Shown here: piece by piece, positions 46,001 to 57,084 of the stretch | How the letters are laid out: every line of letters starts with the position of its first letter | Position numbering within the stretch: the stretch's first letter is position 1 | Source: Mactromeris polynyma | Taxonomy: Eukaryota; Mollusca; Bivalvia; Venerida; Mactridae | DNA length: 64,000 bases | NCBI GenBank assembly: GCA_032209605.1 | Contig: JASFXZ010000014.1 | Span: 2,810,912-2,874,911 of the forward strand | Reading direction: 5' to 3' | The notes under the pieces: generated by a model | Told to the model about the DNA's origin: nothing | Seen by the model: only the letters and a program-made list of their open reading frames with translations | Database searches by the model: none | Program-made: the position numbers and the translations under genes

Positions 46001-46611
46001 ATATATGTAAAATACGTGATGACTCTATTATAGTCTATATATGTAAAATACGTGATGACTCTGTTATAGGCTATATATGTAAAATACGTGATGAATTAAC
46101 TTCTCCACTTTGGAGCCGTCCATCCAGTTCTAATTACTGATCCATTCTTGCCTTATTGCTTTGGTTACAAGTTCTCTATCTGAGCATGGGCAGACAATTG
46201 CGTGTTCTAACTCTAGTTTAATATGTTTTTAACATTATTTCAGGCCTTTCCCTGGTAATTGGTGTTGTATTTGCTGCACTGACTGCTCTGATGGGAGATG
46301 ACAATGCTTGGGAAGCCTTCCCTGTACCATCAAGTTACGTCCAAGTGAAAGCCTTACCTATATTGGAAATATCTTACGGTCTGTATGTCGCAGCATTCGC
46401 AGCCTTGTTGGGACTTGTAAGTCTGGGAATATCATGGATGCAAGCATGCACAATGTGTCGACATGTTGAAAATGTCCGCTCTCAGATGCTGTTTGCTCCG
46501 CTTACTGAAGATGAGAGGGGAGTCGGCAATGAAGTGATTCATCATTTTCGGCCTAAGCCTGGTTTCCGGTATGATGGGGACATTAAACCTCGCAGGGAAA
46601 TGGATTTTTAA
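43058..46611 (+). CDS. Four-helix membrane protein, 251 aa, family not recognised
   Basis: Exons 43058-43168, 44227-44359, 44980-45123 and 46244-46611 join to 756 bases (251 aa and TAA). Junctions are GTATGT/TTGCAG (phase 0), GTAGGT/TTTCAG (phase 1) and GTGATG/TTTCAG (phase 1). Predicted membrane segments: about residues 8-32 (TILIGLTTLIAGGAFFAPFW), 85-110 (IFYGLGVTGMFVCFIASLIY), 131-147 (LSLVIGVVFAALTAL) and 173-197 (YGLYVAAFAALLGLVSLGIS). The first extracellular loop has about 50 residues, and the C-terminal tail is hydrophilic (about 50 residues, with LTEDERG). Topology recalls the claudin/PMP22 superfamily, but the W-LW-C-C loop motif is absent, so membership is unproven. There is no ER signal besides the first helix. 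Introns carry TIR elements and two minisatellites. Confidence 0.8.
43259..43795. mobile_element. 537-bp TIR element in intron 1 with a 10-bp target duplication
   Basis: CGAGCTAAAG occurs at 43259-43268 and 43786-43795, just outside inverted ends that begin GGGTCATCT.GGCCC and include CGGTCCGAC and TTTTGAAGTGCAA. TIRs are about 50-60 bp, with an insertion in the left arm. A 9-10 bp target duplication is the habit of Mutator-like elements. No transposase. Confidence 0.75.
43806..43952. mobile_element. ~150-bp palindromic MITE in intron 1
   Basis: GGTCAACTCGTACC at 43808-43821 and again at 43844-43857 is inverted at 43936-43949 (GGTACGAGTTGACC). It abuts the previous element. Confidence 0.6.
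44510..44725. repeat. 24-bp minisatellite in intron 2
   Basis: About nine copies of GTTCTCTCCCTTTATCCCTC + TGGA. As 24 is a multiple of 3 it leaves open frames on both strands that are not genes. Two copies of the same TTCTCTCCCTTTATC core lie at 56665-56702. Confidence 0.9.
45360..46095. repeat. 36-bp minisatellite in intron 3, about 20 copies
   Basis: The unit TATAGTCTATATATGTAAAA + TACGTGATGACTCTGT shows length variation in the TA run (34-41 bp) and CTATTATAG/CTGTTATAG variants. It makes up two thirds of intron 3. ORFs in it are artefacts of the period. Confidence 0.95.
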
Positions 46612-46920
46612 GTTGATTTCGTACCAACTTACAAGTTTGCTGATGAGTGTAATTTTAGCAAGATGGCATAGAAATTTCGCAATCTTTTGACACTTCTGCT
46701 AATATACACAACTTAAATTACTGGTCATTGCTTCCTTAATACGGTCATCTAGGAACTCATATCCCTCCAAAACTGTTGATCAGAATACATGTGTTTCTGT
46801 CGACATTTTGTGGACTTTCATCATATTATAGGTATATACCAAGATATTAAGAATATGGTCAACAGAATTGAAAACATGTGTTAGGAAAGTAACTCAATCT
46901 TCTTTATAATTTGTCAATAT

Positions 46921-47328
46921 GCAAACTGTAGACTTTGACTAGGAGATGTTTTTTCCAATGAATCGATAAATATACAATACAAATCACCTAACACGCTGTG
47001 TCTGTCGATATAAATTATCGCATTAGTTTACACCTGTTTTCATACCAAAACCAACCGCAAATGTGAATTACAATTGAGCAACTTTGCGTTATTATATGCC
47101 TTTTGGGACCAACAAATTACTATGTTATATCCAAATTCGTTTATAACTGTTCAGTTATACAACAAAATATCGAAGAGTTGTGTCGTGGAACACGCTTATA
47201 ATATACTCGGTTATGATGAAAAATCGGACAGTATGTAGTAAATTTTGATTCCCCGACAAAGCTCTTCTATATAATATATTTATCGATTCATTGGAAAAAA
47301 CGACTCTTAGTCAAAGTCTACTGTTTGC
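46921..47328. mobile_element. 408-bp TIR element
   Basis: GCAAACTGTAGACTTTGACT at 46921 and AGTCAAAGTCTACTGTTTGC at 47309-47328 are inverted ends. They extend inward through TTTTTTCCAATGAATCGATA, about 55 bp in all. No ORF. Target duplication not clear. Confidence 0.8.
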
Positions 47329-47454
47329 TAGTAGAATCTTTTCATTTGTGTGCTTTTTAAGTGCTTTATATCTATTACGCTTATAGTCGTAAATGTTTTA
47401 AAGTGGCTAAGAAAATAGGAAAGCAGGCATGTATATCTATCCATAGAAATGCTG

Positions 47455-47712
47455 ACCGTTAACTGTACAAGTGGAAAAGTTAGCGAATGCACAAAATAGC
47501 AAACATTTTTCCCAGCGAAAATTTCCACTTCCACTCGATTTACACATAAACAATACGTACATCAATTGTCAAATAGCAAGTTTTACTATGTGTAGATATT
47601 ATGAACACAGTGATTTCGACCATACGCAAAATTGCCGACAGCAAAACGTCTGAAATCGGCAATTTGCAAACTTTTTGACATGCGATATTATCCACTTCTA
47701 CAGTTTAATGAG
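47455..47712. mobile_element. ~250-bp MITE with short TIRs
   Basis: TTAACTGTACAAGTGGAAAA at 47459 and ATCCACTTCTACAGTTTAA ending near 47710 are imperfect inverted ends (TTAA.TGTA.AAGTGGA). TTAA or TA target inferred. The internal ORF has no motif. Confidence 0.5.
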
Positions 47713-47714
47713 CT

Positions 47715-49120
47715 AAAATTGGTTGTAAATACAGATTCATTTGTGTAGATTCATATGTATATTTTTCATATAACCTTTTTTGTACTTTATACGTATCAAT
47801 TCATTATGTTTCCATGCACCTCTGTATGTTTAATTTGCATTGAGGTCACTTGGACACAATTTCAAATATTTAGTGACGAAAATTTGCATAACATGACTAA
47901 TTACTTTTCAACATTTTTTTTAATAATACAAGATCACTCCTATTTCCTGCTCAGCAACATGTTAGTTTTATATGTTTGAATTTTCTCCCAGCTTGCTTGC
48001 AATTCCCCCTACCAAGGACCATAACAATTTATGATGTTTACTTTGAAATAGGGAGATCGCGGCTCCCAGCCAGGAGAACGCGAGTTGGCTGTCAAATGGG
48101 GGAGTCTCACATAGAAATCGGGAGAGATCACATGTATGCCAAGGACTGTGACACCATTCCCCCCCCCCCTCTAAGCAGAGTAAGATCACCAAAAACACAA
48201 TTTTTATGTTGATGTTAACATTTATGTAAATATTAGGCCAAAATTAATGAGACGTTTTTTTTGCTGTCTCTCAACCTATGTGAAAACGTCAAGCTCCAAA
48301 GAATATTTTGCCCTCTGCAGAAAATATTTATTTAACACAAGAGAAATATTGTTTAACAATAACTTACTAGAAGTATTGATTTTCAATACAAAGTAAATTA
48401 CTTACGTGCCTACCCCACTTGAGAAAGTTGTGTCAGAAGACCACAAGATAAGTCTTTTTTTATCATGGCCTAAAGTTATATTATATACATCAGTTCATCA
48501 GTAACATATTTCAGAACTTAAATAATCAAAATAGTCATAGAATTTTGTATAAACCCTACTCAGATTTTTTTTTTCACTTATGCAGTTTCATCCATTACCG
48601 ACACCGAAAATAAACCATTTTTTGGCATAAATGAATCCCATCTGAACGAAGTCCTAAAAGTGCCACAATGATAACGAGTTTCCCGCGAAAACAGTGTTTC
48701 ATTTTACGAGTAATCATTGTGAAATGGAATACCGTGGTTACCAACATAGTTTGATATAGCAATATTTCTTCACGGCTGGTGAATATTTGATTTGTATTGA
48801 AACATGTGATTTTAAAGAAGTCTTGCATTCTTGAAGTTTGGTGCCGACTCATTCAGAATCTATTTATAGTCTTGCGTATAAATAACAAATTATAATTGGA
48901 GAAGAGTGGCGGAACGTTTAACATTGTCGTTGAATATCAACATATCATTTATAACATGACTGTATATTATTCATCATTTTTTATATATATTTTTCATATG
49001 CTCTGGGAAATTGTATCCATAAAGAAAAAATAGTAAGAAGAATAGTACTCTTTGTCGTTTTTTCTCCAAATATGCAGCATTTAAGACAGACATTGTTATT
49101 TTCTCCAAATATATCGTTTT
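47715..49120. other. Intergenic stretch, no gene seen
   Basis: Contains a run of ten C at 48160. No supported ORF or repeat. Confidence 0.5.
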
Positions 49121-49126
49121 TAAGGT

Positions 49127-49192
49127 ACAGTCGAAACCTTGTTCATTCAAATTCATTGTGTCCAATATTTCATTTCAAATAATACACAGGAG
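49127..49192. mobile_element. Half copy of the 51841 MITE
   Basis: TACAGTCGAAACCTTGTTCA + TTCAAATTCATTGTGTCC and AAATAATACA parallel the left half of 51841-52049. The right half is absent. Confidence 0.5.
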
Positions 49193-49199
49193 GTGTGAG

Positions 49200-50775
49200 C
49201 TCGAACTGGGGCGGGACAAGTTTTCCGTGCCATTTGGCTACAGTCATTTGTCCTACACCTCTGATTCATGTACGGATATATGTCAACTGCTTACTGAAGG
49301 GCAAGTTAGTCCTGGATGATAATTAATTCCAGCAAAACTGATACGGTCAACTGACGGCCATAAATAGCTGGAAAAAAAGTTGAAAAACAAAAAATAGGCA
49401 TATTTCACAACTTCTTTTAATAGAGCTACAACCGTATAACATTTGTCATTGTAATCTTTTAATTACTGATAAAGATAAACAATATAACAACCTTTCGAGA
49501 AAATTAGACATACGGCCATACCAAATACTATGTTAAGCGTCCGGCAGGAAAAAAGTGGAGGTAAAAACCAAATTTATGTCTTGTATCTTCTCAACATCTT
49601 TCTTGCCACAAACAAAGACATTAAACATCAACACATAAAAATATACAAGCTAGTAGTTAACAAAAACAACACAAATATCAAATAAATGACTAGACTTAAA
49701 TATTTTTTTCAACTTTTGAACATAGTTATTGGCTACCCGACACAATGTTAATTGGGTAAATGAGCCAATGTTGGTATGCTTTAACATCATTACCGCTTTA
49801 ACATCATTACCGCTTTAACATCATTACCGCTTTAACATCATTACCGGGGATTTTTGACAATTTCAGATTTTTTGATTTTTTTTACCAGACTGCCAAAAAC
49901 CTACTTGCCTGAAGTCGCTAATTATAGATCGATAATGGTATGGCCTAATTTATGTACGAATTAGGATACATATTTTGTCAGAGAAGTCCAAAGTGCATCT
50001 TGACTATCTATTTCATACATTGTAGTATGGACATTATTGACATTGGCACTAACAAAATGTCTTGTGTGTCATATTTAATATACATGCACAAAAAAATTGA
50101 AACAACCTTAGTACAAACCTGGATTAAACTTTGACTAACCAAGCAATAAATTAATTCATACAAAATAAATTAAAAAACATATCTGGTCCATTTGAACATA
50201 TAATATTTAAACAGCTTCACCTAATGTTGTTGTAATATTGGCTAAAACAACTTGAATACAAACAATTTGCAATGTATTACCTATTCAAAATATCTGCTTT
50301 TATCATTTATGCACCTACAAAACTCGTTTGTTAAAAAAATTTGTTTATTAAACTAAAGATAAAACAAATTTCTTTTTTCAACAAAAACAGAAGAATACAT
50401 TATTTTAGTGTATTCTTAGATACTGCATATTAATTGATCTTTCAACTACATGTATATGAAATGTATTTTTCATGCTTGTTTAGGTAAAAAAAAAAATTGA
50501 ACATAATATAACTCTTAGGATCCTATATTCAAATGGTTCTCATTAAAATCCATTTTTTTTCTCGAACGAAGTTTGCTTCAGTTAAGTTTATACTTTACGT
50601 TTTAGTATAAAGCTATTAGATTGACAGTGAATGAACTTTCATGACCGATCCATATCAATTTAGGTAAGAAAATGCACTTGCGTCTAAAGCTGTAGTAGCT
50701 TATTGGTTTACTTTTCTATCAAAACACAATTACGCCTTTTTTTCACAGTCTAGCATAGGGAAAAACACGAACAAC
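49200..50775. other. Intergenic stretch with a 17-bp x 4 tandem repeat
   Basis: CTTTAACATCATTACCG is repeated four times at 49782-49848. Otherwise AT-rich with no supported gene. Confidence 0.6.
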
Positions 50776-50780
50776 CAATA

Positions 50781-50854
50781 CGAGGGCTCCGCAACACTGT
50801 CGTAACTCCTATGTATTTATATAGGAGTAACGACAGTGTTGCGTTGAGCCCTCG
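50781..50854. repeat. Near-perfect 32-bp hairpin
   Basis: Arm 50781-50812 (CGAGGGCTCCGCAACACTGT onward to CTCCTAT) is complementary to 50821-50854, apart from a two-base bulge and one shifted base; the loop is 8 bases. It could be a tiny palindromic MITE or, if transcribed, a miRNA-like precursor. Confidence 0.85.
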
Positions 50855-50859
50855 AATTT

Positions 50860-51190
50860 TGTAATGTATCAAACCGGGTAATATATTTAATGCATTTGCA
50901 GTTAATCACACAGCACTATGCTATGTTATAAACATAACACATCTTTTTTGTAAATAATAATATCTTGAAATAGAAACATAATTCATTAAGTTCAACATAC
51001 AATACATAAAACTTTAGCTTCAACATTGAGTATCTAGGAGTATATACTGCATACACAAAAAGGAAATGCAATAGAACTACGTTATCACAAATTTAAACAA
51101 ACAACAATTGAAAATGAGGTAAAAGGGTATTTTTCTTGACAAGAAATGTATATAAAAACTGACTTTCTCGAAAAATTCACTGATACACAA
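50860..51190. other. Intergenic stretch, nothing seen
   Basis: AT-rich; no supported feature. Confidence 0.5.
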
Positions 51191-51197
51191 AAAAAAT

Positions 51198-51563
51198 GAC
51201 TACACAGTGGAACTTCGAAACCTCGAACAGTTTTGGCACATACACAGTAGATACCTCGAACAGGTTCTTAAGTCCTGACGAAGATTTGTTAATTGTTAAT
51301 TTATCTATTGAATTGCAGAGTAAATATAATTCTAAAACCGCTATTTATCAAGTTCAATCTTCATTGAGTAAAATCAGACGAAGTCTCAAAATTAGTATGA
51401 CCCGAAATTTATTATCTTAACAATTTTCATTGTACACTCGTACCGGGAACACTCAGTTCATGTATTCACATGTATACCATAGATGATACCGTGGAACGAA
51501 AGACGCCTTGAACTAATTGCAAGATCCGACGGCAGTTCGAGGTTTCAAAGTTTTACTGTAGTA
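51198..51563. mobile_element. 365-bp TIR element downstream of GILT
   Basis: ACTACACAGTGGAACTTCGA + AACCTCGAACAG at 51199 is the complement of 51530-51562 (GCAGTTCGAGGTTTCAAAGT onward). Ends of the ACAGT.GAAC...AACCTCG type are usual in Tc1/mariner MITEs. A 74-codon internal ORF has no motif. Confidence 0.75.
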
Positions 51564-51669
51564 TCATAATATTCCTCGAAGTTAATCCAAACAATTTTCG
51601 AAGAGATAATTTTTATCAAACTGAGTATTTAATCACTTTAACTCGATTAAGGTTAAAGTATTTCTAAGC

Positions 51670-54600
51670 TCAATGAAGCTTTACAAGCAGTGTTTCATCT
51701 CTATAGCAACGTCCAGAACCCTTGGACAACTTACTGCAGGCTGCCGGTGGATCGCCCTTAAAATAAAAAATATGATTATGATAATAAAATGGTACAATAT
51801 GACTAGGTGTGTAACAACATGCTCGAGGTGTACCACAATATACAGTCGGATCTCGTTCATTCGAAATTCATCGGGTCCGGAATTTATTTCCGAATAATAC
51901 ATGATTTCAAATAGCCCATTTCAATTTGACAATAAAAATCAGGTCCCGATGTATCTTCTCATGCACATCGAATTGAAATGTGATTTTGGAAACCATGTAT
52001 AATTCGAAATAAAAGTTTGGACCCGATGAATTCCAATGAACTAAGTGTTTCCAGCACTGCCATTTTTATAGAATTTCCCAAAATATCTCTTGATTTTTCC
52101 ATGAATAATTTATAATTAAATTTAAACAATTGGAATTTATCTGTACAAATTCCTTACCTTGTACGTTTCACAGATAACTTTCAACAAATGTGACTGGGCT
52201 TTATTCTGCATAGCTTCAGTATGTTCCTACAATACAATGAGAAATTGTCAGTCAGAATCGCAAAATGGTCGGAGCAGAAATACTACACAAATCAGAATAC
52301 TACACAAACTGATAACACCTCAATAATAAGACCACCTTTGGGACCCTTTAAAAGTGGTCTTCTTATGGAGGTGGTCTTAGTATAGAAGTTGAGTAAAGAG
52401 CAAAACAGTGAAAATGGACTTGAAAATTGTGTTCTTAATTTTAAGAAGGTATTACCTGAATCATAAATTTATATATATGATAAATTAACACGAAAATGAC
52501 GTCAGGTCGCTGTGGTGTAGTGGTTAGCATAACGGACCGGCAATCCGTAGACCTGGGTTCGATTCCCGGTAGCGCCATTGACCGATTTTTCGAGTTTACT
52601 GTACCAAACTACTCATAATACACTTCAAATGCTCAACAGACAAGAATAATCTGATATACAAGACATACTTGATTTTTTTTGCAGAACGAAACAAACAATT
52701 ACCCCATTTATGACGATCCAAGGTACGTATTTATGTGGTGGGTTAAGGGCAGCAGTTAACAGCGCCATCTGGTGCTCTAATTCGTTACCCACTGACCCTG
52801 TGGAACAAGTCATTATAGGATCTAGGTCAATACCCAACTTCTCAGCACACTGCAAATAAAAAAAATTACTACACTTAAATAAAAACAAAAAGTTTGAAAA
52901 CTTCAGACAAAATAGAGAAATGAAATTTCACTATTGCTTAAGGCATGCCGTCAATTGAATTACGAGAAATACCGTGCAAGAGATCATTTCACGCGTGAAA
53001 AGGTTTCCATGATTTTAGACATTACAATAGTAGGAATGTTTTTGAATTACCGAAATCAGAATTCTTACTATAACAATTCTATTTGATGTTAAGCATATAC
53101 TTCAGTGAACCAGAAAATTTATGCCGACTTTCTTTGATCCCTGAAATTACCATGTTACGATCTTTACCACTTGCACAATACAAAGACAATAGCAAACCAT
53201 CCGTCGTAAAAACAAACATATCTGTGTTATTTTTTTACCTCCTTTGCAGCCTTCTCCGGCATGGAGTTCTTCTTCTCCATACAGTAAATGAACGGCACAT
53301 AAACGCTTTTCTTCTCCAGAATTGAAATTGCGCAAGTCTGAAAAATATATTGGAATTTTTACATAACAAGAAGCAAATGAAAGATTGTGGTTTGAAGATA
53401 TTGTAAAACCTCAATAATAAGAGCTGCTATGGTCCGCTGTAAACTGGTCTTATTATTGACGTGGTCTAATATTAAGGTTGAATAAAAAGCAAAATAGTGA
53501 AAATGGACTAGAAAATTGTGTTCTTAATTTTGAGATGGGCATACAAATCCTGTCCAAGGCAAATGATTTGTTTAAAGTGCAGCATTTTTAGCAGGTAGGT
53601 ACAGAAGAACATGGCTCAAGAAATCCACTAGCCCGAAGTCTATTGATGAATCGGGCTACCATAAGTTGAGTTGAAGTTAGTCCCGGACAAGTCTGTTTCT
53701 AATGCTAACCAACATCAGCAATTGTTCAATTGTAAGTCAAAACCTTAGAATCCTACAAACAAACATGTATGTGATTATTAATTTTAGATTGTGGAGCTAT
53801 CATTGTGTGTGTTTATTTGTTCCCAAATTGACTGATATTCTCGGACAACTGGCTTCCTATGTTGGATAAGTCAAATTTTACATTTCCATAAGACCGGGGC
53901 AAGTGTCTTTGAAAACAATTTCTACAGCCCTGGTATGGCAGGAAGATACGGAGGCAGCAAACAAAGGCTTTTAATGTTTGGCTTAATTTGTTCGCAGGAA
54001 GGTTCAGTACTTACTTCAATTACATTTCCGACACATTCCTCTTCTCCATGTTGACATTGAAACTGCCAAGCTTTAATTCCTTTGGTTTCCTGGTTGATAT
54101 AAACACAACATGTATTAATGGCTTTGCCTTAATTTTTCAAGTTGTTCAGACAAACCATCATCCCGAAATCATTCTTATTAGCCCGAACTTATATAACGCT
54201 AATTCATAAAAAAAGAAAAGTCACAATGTATGTATCTATACAACTTGTTTAAATCATGGATGTATTTATAAAACAAATCCATTTCTGAGAAAAGTATACC
54301 TTTCACACTATTGACATGATTTTGTCGACGGAAACATTTTACACTGTTGACATGATTGTGTTGACAGGAAACATTTCAAATCATTTCCATGATTGTGTCG
54401 ACAGGAAGTATTTGTCATCATTTACATAATTATGTCGAAGGAAACATTTTACACTGTTGACATAATTGTGTTGACACGAAACATTTAACATCATTAGCAT
54501 GATTGTGTCGACAGGAAAAATTTCACATTGTTTACATGATTGTGTCGACAGGAAGCATTTCACATTATTTAAATGGTTGTGTCGACAGGTAATATTTCCA

Positions 54601-57083
54601 TCATTTACATGACTGTGTCGACAGGAAACATTTCACAACATTCACATGATTGTGTCGGTTGGAAGCATTTTACATCATTTCGATGATTGTCTCAACAGGA
54701 AGCATTTCACATCATTTACATGATTGGGTCGACAGGAAACATTTTACACTGTTGACATGATTGTGTTGACAGGAAACATTTAGCATCTTTTACATGATTG
54801 TGAAGACAGGAAAAATTAACATTGTTTACATGATTGTGTCGACAGGAAACAATCTTGAACAGACGAGCATGACAATTGCGTCAGGTAAATGTCAGTTTTT
54901 TGTTGGATGAACCACCGTCAAACTAAAAATATTTTATTGATGGCCTGAAGGCAGACAATTTTTCTATAATAAACAAACTTACCCTTGCATTGCCATAGGG
55001 TACCAACGTTAAGTTGACAACTTCCTCACCCAAAGCCTTCCATGTATCATACAACTGGTCAGATATGAATTGTTTGCAGTCTGGGCACAACGACTCATAG
55101 TAGAGGGTCAAATTAACCGGGCCGGCAAATGGGTCCCTTCTCAAAGCTGACTTACACTGGTCGTATACCTGTAACAATAATAACAACAAGACTCTGATAA
55201 AATGTGCACCCCGACTTAGCCTCAAACCTCACAGAACCACTGCCCTATTGACAAAGATACTAGCACTGTTAAACATGTTCTACTCTTAAGTAGACAAGCC
55301 TCGAACCCAGTACCTCTAGCTCAAGGTCAATTGCTGTACTGACTGAGACACCTGCACTGTTAAACATGTTCTGCTCTTAAGCAGACATGTGGCCACTGTG
55401 ACTAGCAGGTCCAACATTTTTTCAAACTATGTCAATAAACATTAAATTTCAATATTAAATAATTGCTGTCAAGTGTCATCCCATATTTTTTTCATGCAAA
55501 GCTATCAAAATATTGTGAAATTACTGTCCAAAATTAAGTCTCAAAACTGCTGAATATACATATTCATCTCATTTCTGTGACTTGATTCTGTTTTATAATC
55601 GTATTTTTGAAGGGAAGTCAATACATTGTATACAGCAATTTTCTTTTTGCTTACCGTTATATGTTAAAAATTCAACTCTAAAATGTAAAAAATTCTGCAA
55701 TAATTTGATTAATGACAAGGTCAAAGTGTCATCACCGTCGTGGTATATCTCTCTTAGCCCCCTGATATACAATATGACATACATTAACACCTGTAAATAC
55801 CAACGTCATGAGTAACATGTGATTCACTTTGTTACGATTTGACCAGACTACTCTTGTACTCAACTATTATATATATTGAAAATTATGTTTTACCAAACAT
55901 TCTAAATGCCAATCAGTATTCAAATATTCGGACATACAAATGAATATTTCGATTGTTTGTATATTTGTTGACATCCATCATTTTTTTAATTAAGTAACAC
56001 ATAATTAATCATCAAAGCAAGATTCAACCTCAACCTATGAATCAGGGACAGTCATTTTTTCAGTTTTTGGGGGAAGTATGGCAAGTCCTTTTAATAGGGG
56101 AAATTTGCATCATGAATCACCAATTTTGGGTATTTATAAGGCAAAAAATTTAAATAATTTTACTGAAGGGGAATTTTTTTTCTAAGTAGGGGAAAAATAT
56201 ATACTTCTTTCATTGGGGAATGGGGCCCAATATCGGCCCCAAAATTGCCATAATAAAGGGCTAAGGGGTCAACCACTGGAGCCCTATGCCTCCCTTTACC
56301 AACATTACATGCTTATACAGCAGGAGTTCCACTATGTGCTGAATCTCAAGGATCATTATTGTAATTTTTGACTTGATTTTACCATTTTATAGCTTAATTA
56401 CCTATAATTTGGAGAAAAATGGACCCTTCAGCCAGAATCCTTAAGGCCACGATGTGGCTTTCTGAAAATTCCAGGGATCAAGGGGTAAATTCGAGGGTCA
56501 AATGGAACCCATATACAGTACAACTTCTCCAAAGCAATACCCTTTGGGAGATTCATATTTTGGCTGTTGTTCTTTAGTATATTCTTTCCATAGGAAGATG
56601 GTAGATATTCAAGTGAGGTCCACTTTTGATAGGTTACACTGTATCACAGGAGATTGTTACACATTCTCTCCCTTTATCTCTTCTGTGTTCTCTCCCTTTA
56701 TCAGTTATAAATACATAAACCTCAATAATAAGCCCACCCTTGGGACCCTTGAACACTGGTCTTGATATTGAGGTGGTCAAATGAAGAGTAAAAAAGTGAA
56801 AAGGGACATGTAATTTGTGTTCTTAATTTTAAGGTGGTCTTATTGTTGAGATGGTCTTTAAGTGAGGTACAAAACATAAATAAGAGCAATGTAAAGCATA
56901 AAATGAAGATTCTAAAGGAACTAAACACAAAGAAAAAAGCTCATAACATGAAAAAAGTCTTACTCCACACTTTTTGGCAACTTCACCGGATGAACACCAC
57001 ATACTTGAAGGCAGGTTGCAGTCACAGGAAACTGCGCACACCAATCCCAACAGAACCACACATATAACAGACAATGTCTTCAT
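51670..57083 (-). CDS. IFI30: Gamma-interferon-inducible lysosomal thiol reductase (GILT), complete
   Basis: Seven coding exons on the - strand: 57083-56964, 55168-54983, 54089-54015, 53337-53239, 52849-52703, 52226-52158 and 51756-51670. Total 783 bases, 260 aa; all introns are phase 0 with GT/AG ends. Residues 1-19 are a signal peptide ([19 protein letters not shown]). [12 protein letters not shown] follows, then the thioredoxin-like active site CPDC at 68-71 ([15 protein letters not shown]). The GILT signature CQHGX2ECX2NX4C is intact at 114-129 ([16 protein letters not shown]). [13 protein letters not shown] is conserved near the C-terminus, which ends shortly after PAAC. GILT reduces disulfides in endosomes and lysosomes, in innate defence of invertebrates. 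A TGTTACAG acceptor sits 9 bases before the ATG, so the 5' UTR is split and exon 1 lies further right. Confidence 0.97.
51841..52049. mobile_element. 209-bp MITE in last GILT intron
   Basis: TACAGTCGGATCTCGTTCAT + TCGAAATTCATCGGGTCC at 51841 is the rough complement of GGACCCGATGAATTCCAATG + AACTAAGTG ending near 52045. TA at the left border. Confidence 0.75.
52311..52460. mobile_element. MITE family T, copy 2 (GILT intron 5)
   Basis: AACACCTCAATAATAAGACC at the left, GTGTTCTTAATTTTAAGAAG at the right. Same internal order as copies 3 and 4 (AAAGAGCAAAACAGTGAAAA, TGGACTTGAAAATTGTG). Confidence 0.8.
52506..52577 (+). tRNA. tRNA-like gene, anticodon position GGC (Ala?), antisense in GILT intron 5
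   Basis: 72 bases. Acceptor arm GTCGCTG with TAGCGCC (one mismatch) and discriminator A; D arm with the A box TGGTGTAGTGG; anticodon arm ACGGA-CCGGCAA-TCCGT. Perfect T arm CTGGG-TTCGATT-CCCGG containing the B box GGTTCGATTCC. The anticodon by position is GGC, but base 33 is C instead of the near-universal U, and the acceptor has one mismatch. It is either a young tRNA pseudogene or the head of a SINE; a working tRNA is possible. It lies on the strand opposite to GILT. Confidence 0.6.
53401..53540. mobile_element. MITE family T, copy 3 (GILT intron 3)
   Basis: AAAACCTCAATAATAAGAGC, GGTCTTATTATTGACGTGGT, AAAATAGTGAAAATGGACTA and GTGTTCTTAATTTTGAGATG match copies 2 and 4. Confidence 0.8.
53541..54010. 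other. GILT intron 3, remainder
   Basis: No further element is recognised. Confidence 0.4.
54285..54855. repeat. ~37-bp minisatellite in GILT intron 2
   Basis: About 15 diverged copies of TTTACATGATTGTGTCGACA + GGAAACATTTCACATCA, many carrying GTCGAC. Older than the other arrays, as copies differ by 10-20 %. Confidence 0.9.
55240..55400. repeat. Two-copy direct repeat in GILT intron 1
   Basis: GCACTGTTAAACATGTTCTA/G followed by CTCTTAAGTAGACA/CTCTTAAGCAGACA occurs at 55263 and 55348. Unit spacing is about 85 bp. Confidence 0.7.
55405..56660. other. GILT intron 1, central part
   Basis: AT-rich intron sequence; no exon recognised. ORFs at 55582-55815 and its antisense have no motif. Confidence 0.4.
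56715..56873. mobile_element. MITE family T, copy 4 (GILT intron 1)
   Basis: AAACCTCAATAATAAGCCCA at the left and GATGGTCTTTAAGTGAGGT at the right are inverted ends. The best preserved copy, with GGGACCCTTGAACACTGGTC inside. Confidence 0.85.
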
Positions 57084-57084
57084 A

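Noticed and set aside
45874..46140. ORF with YICKIRDDS repeats
   Set aside because: 36-bp intronic minisatellite; no independent signal of coding.
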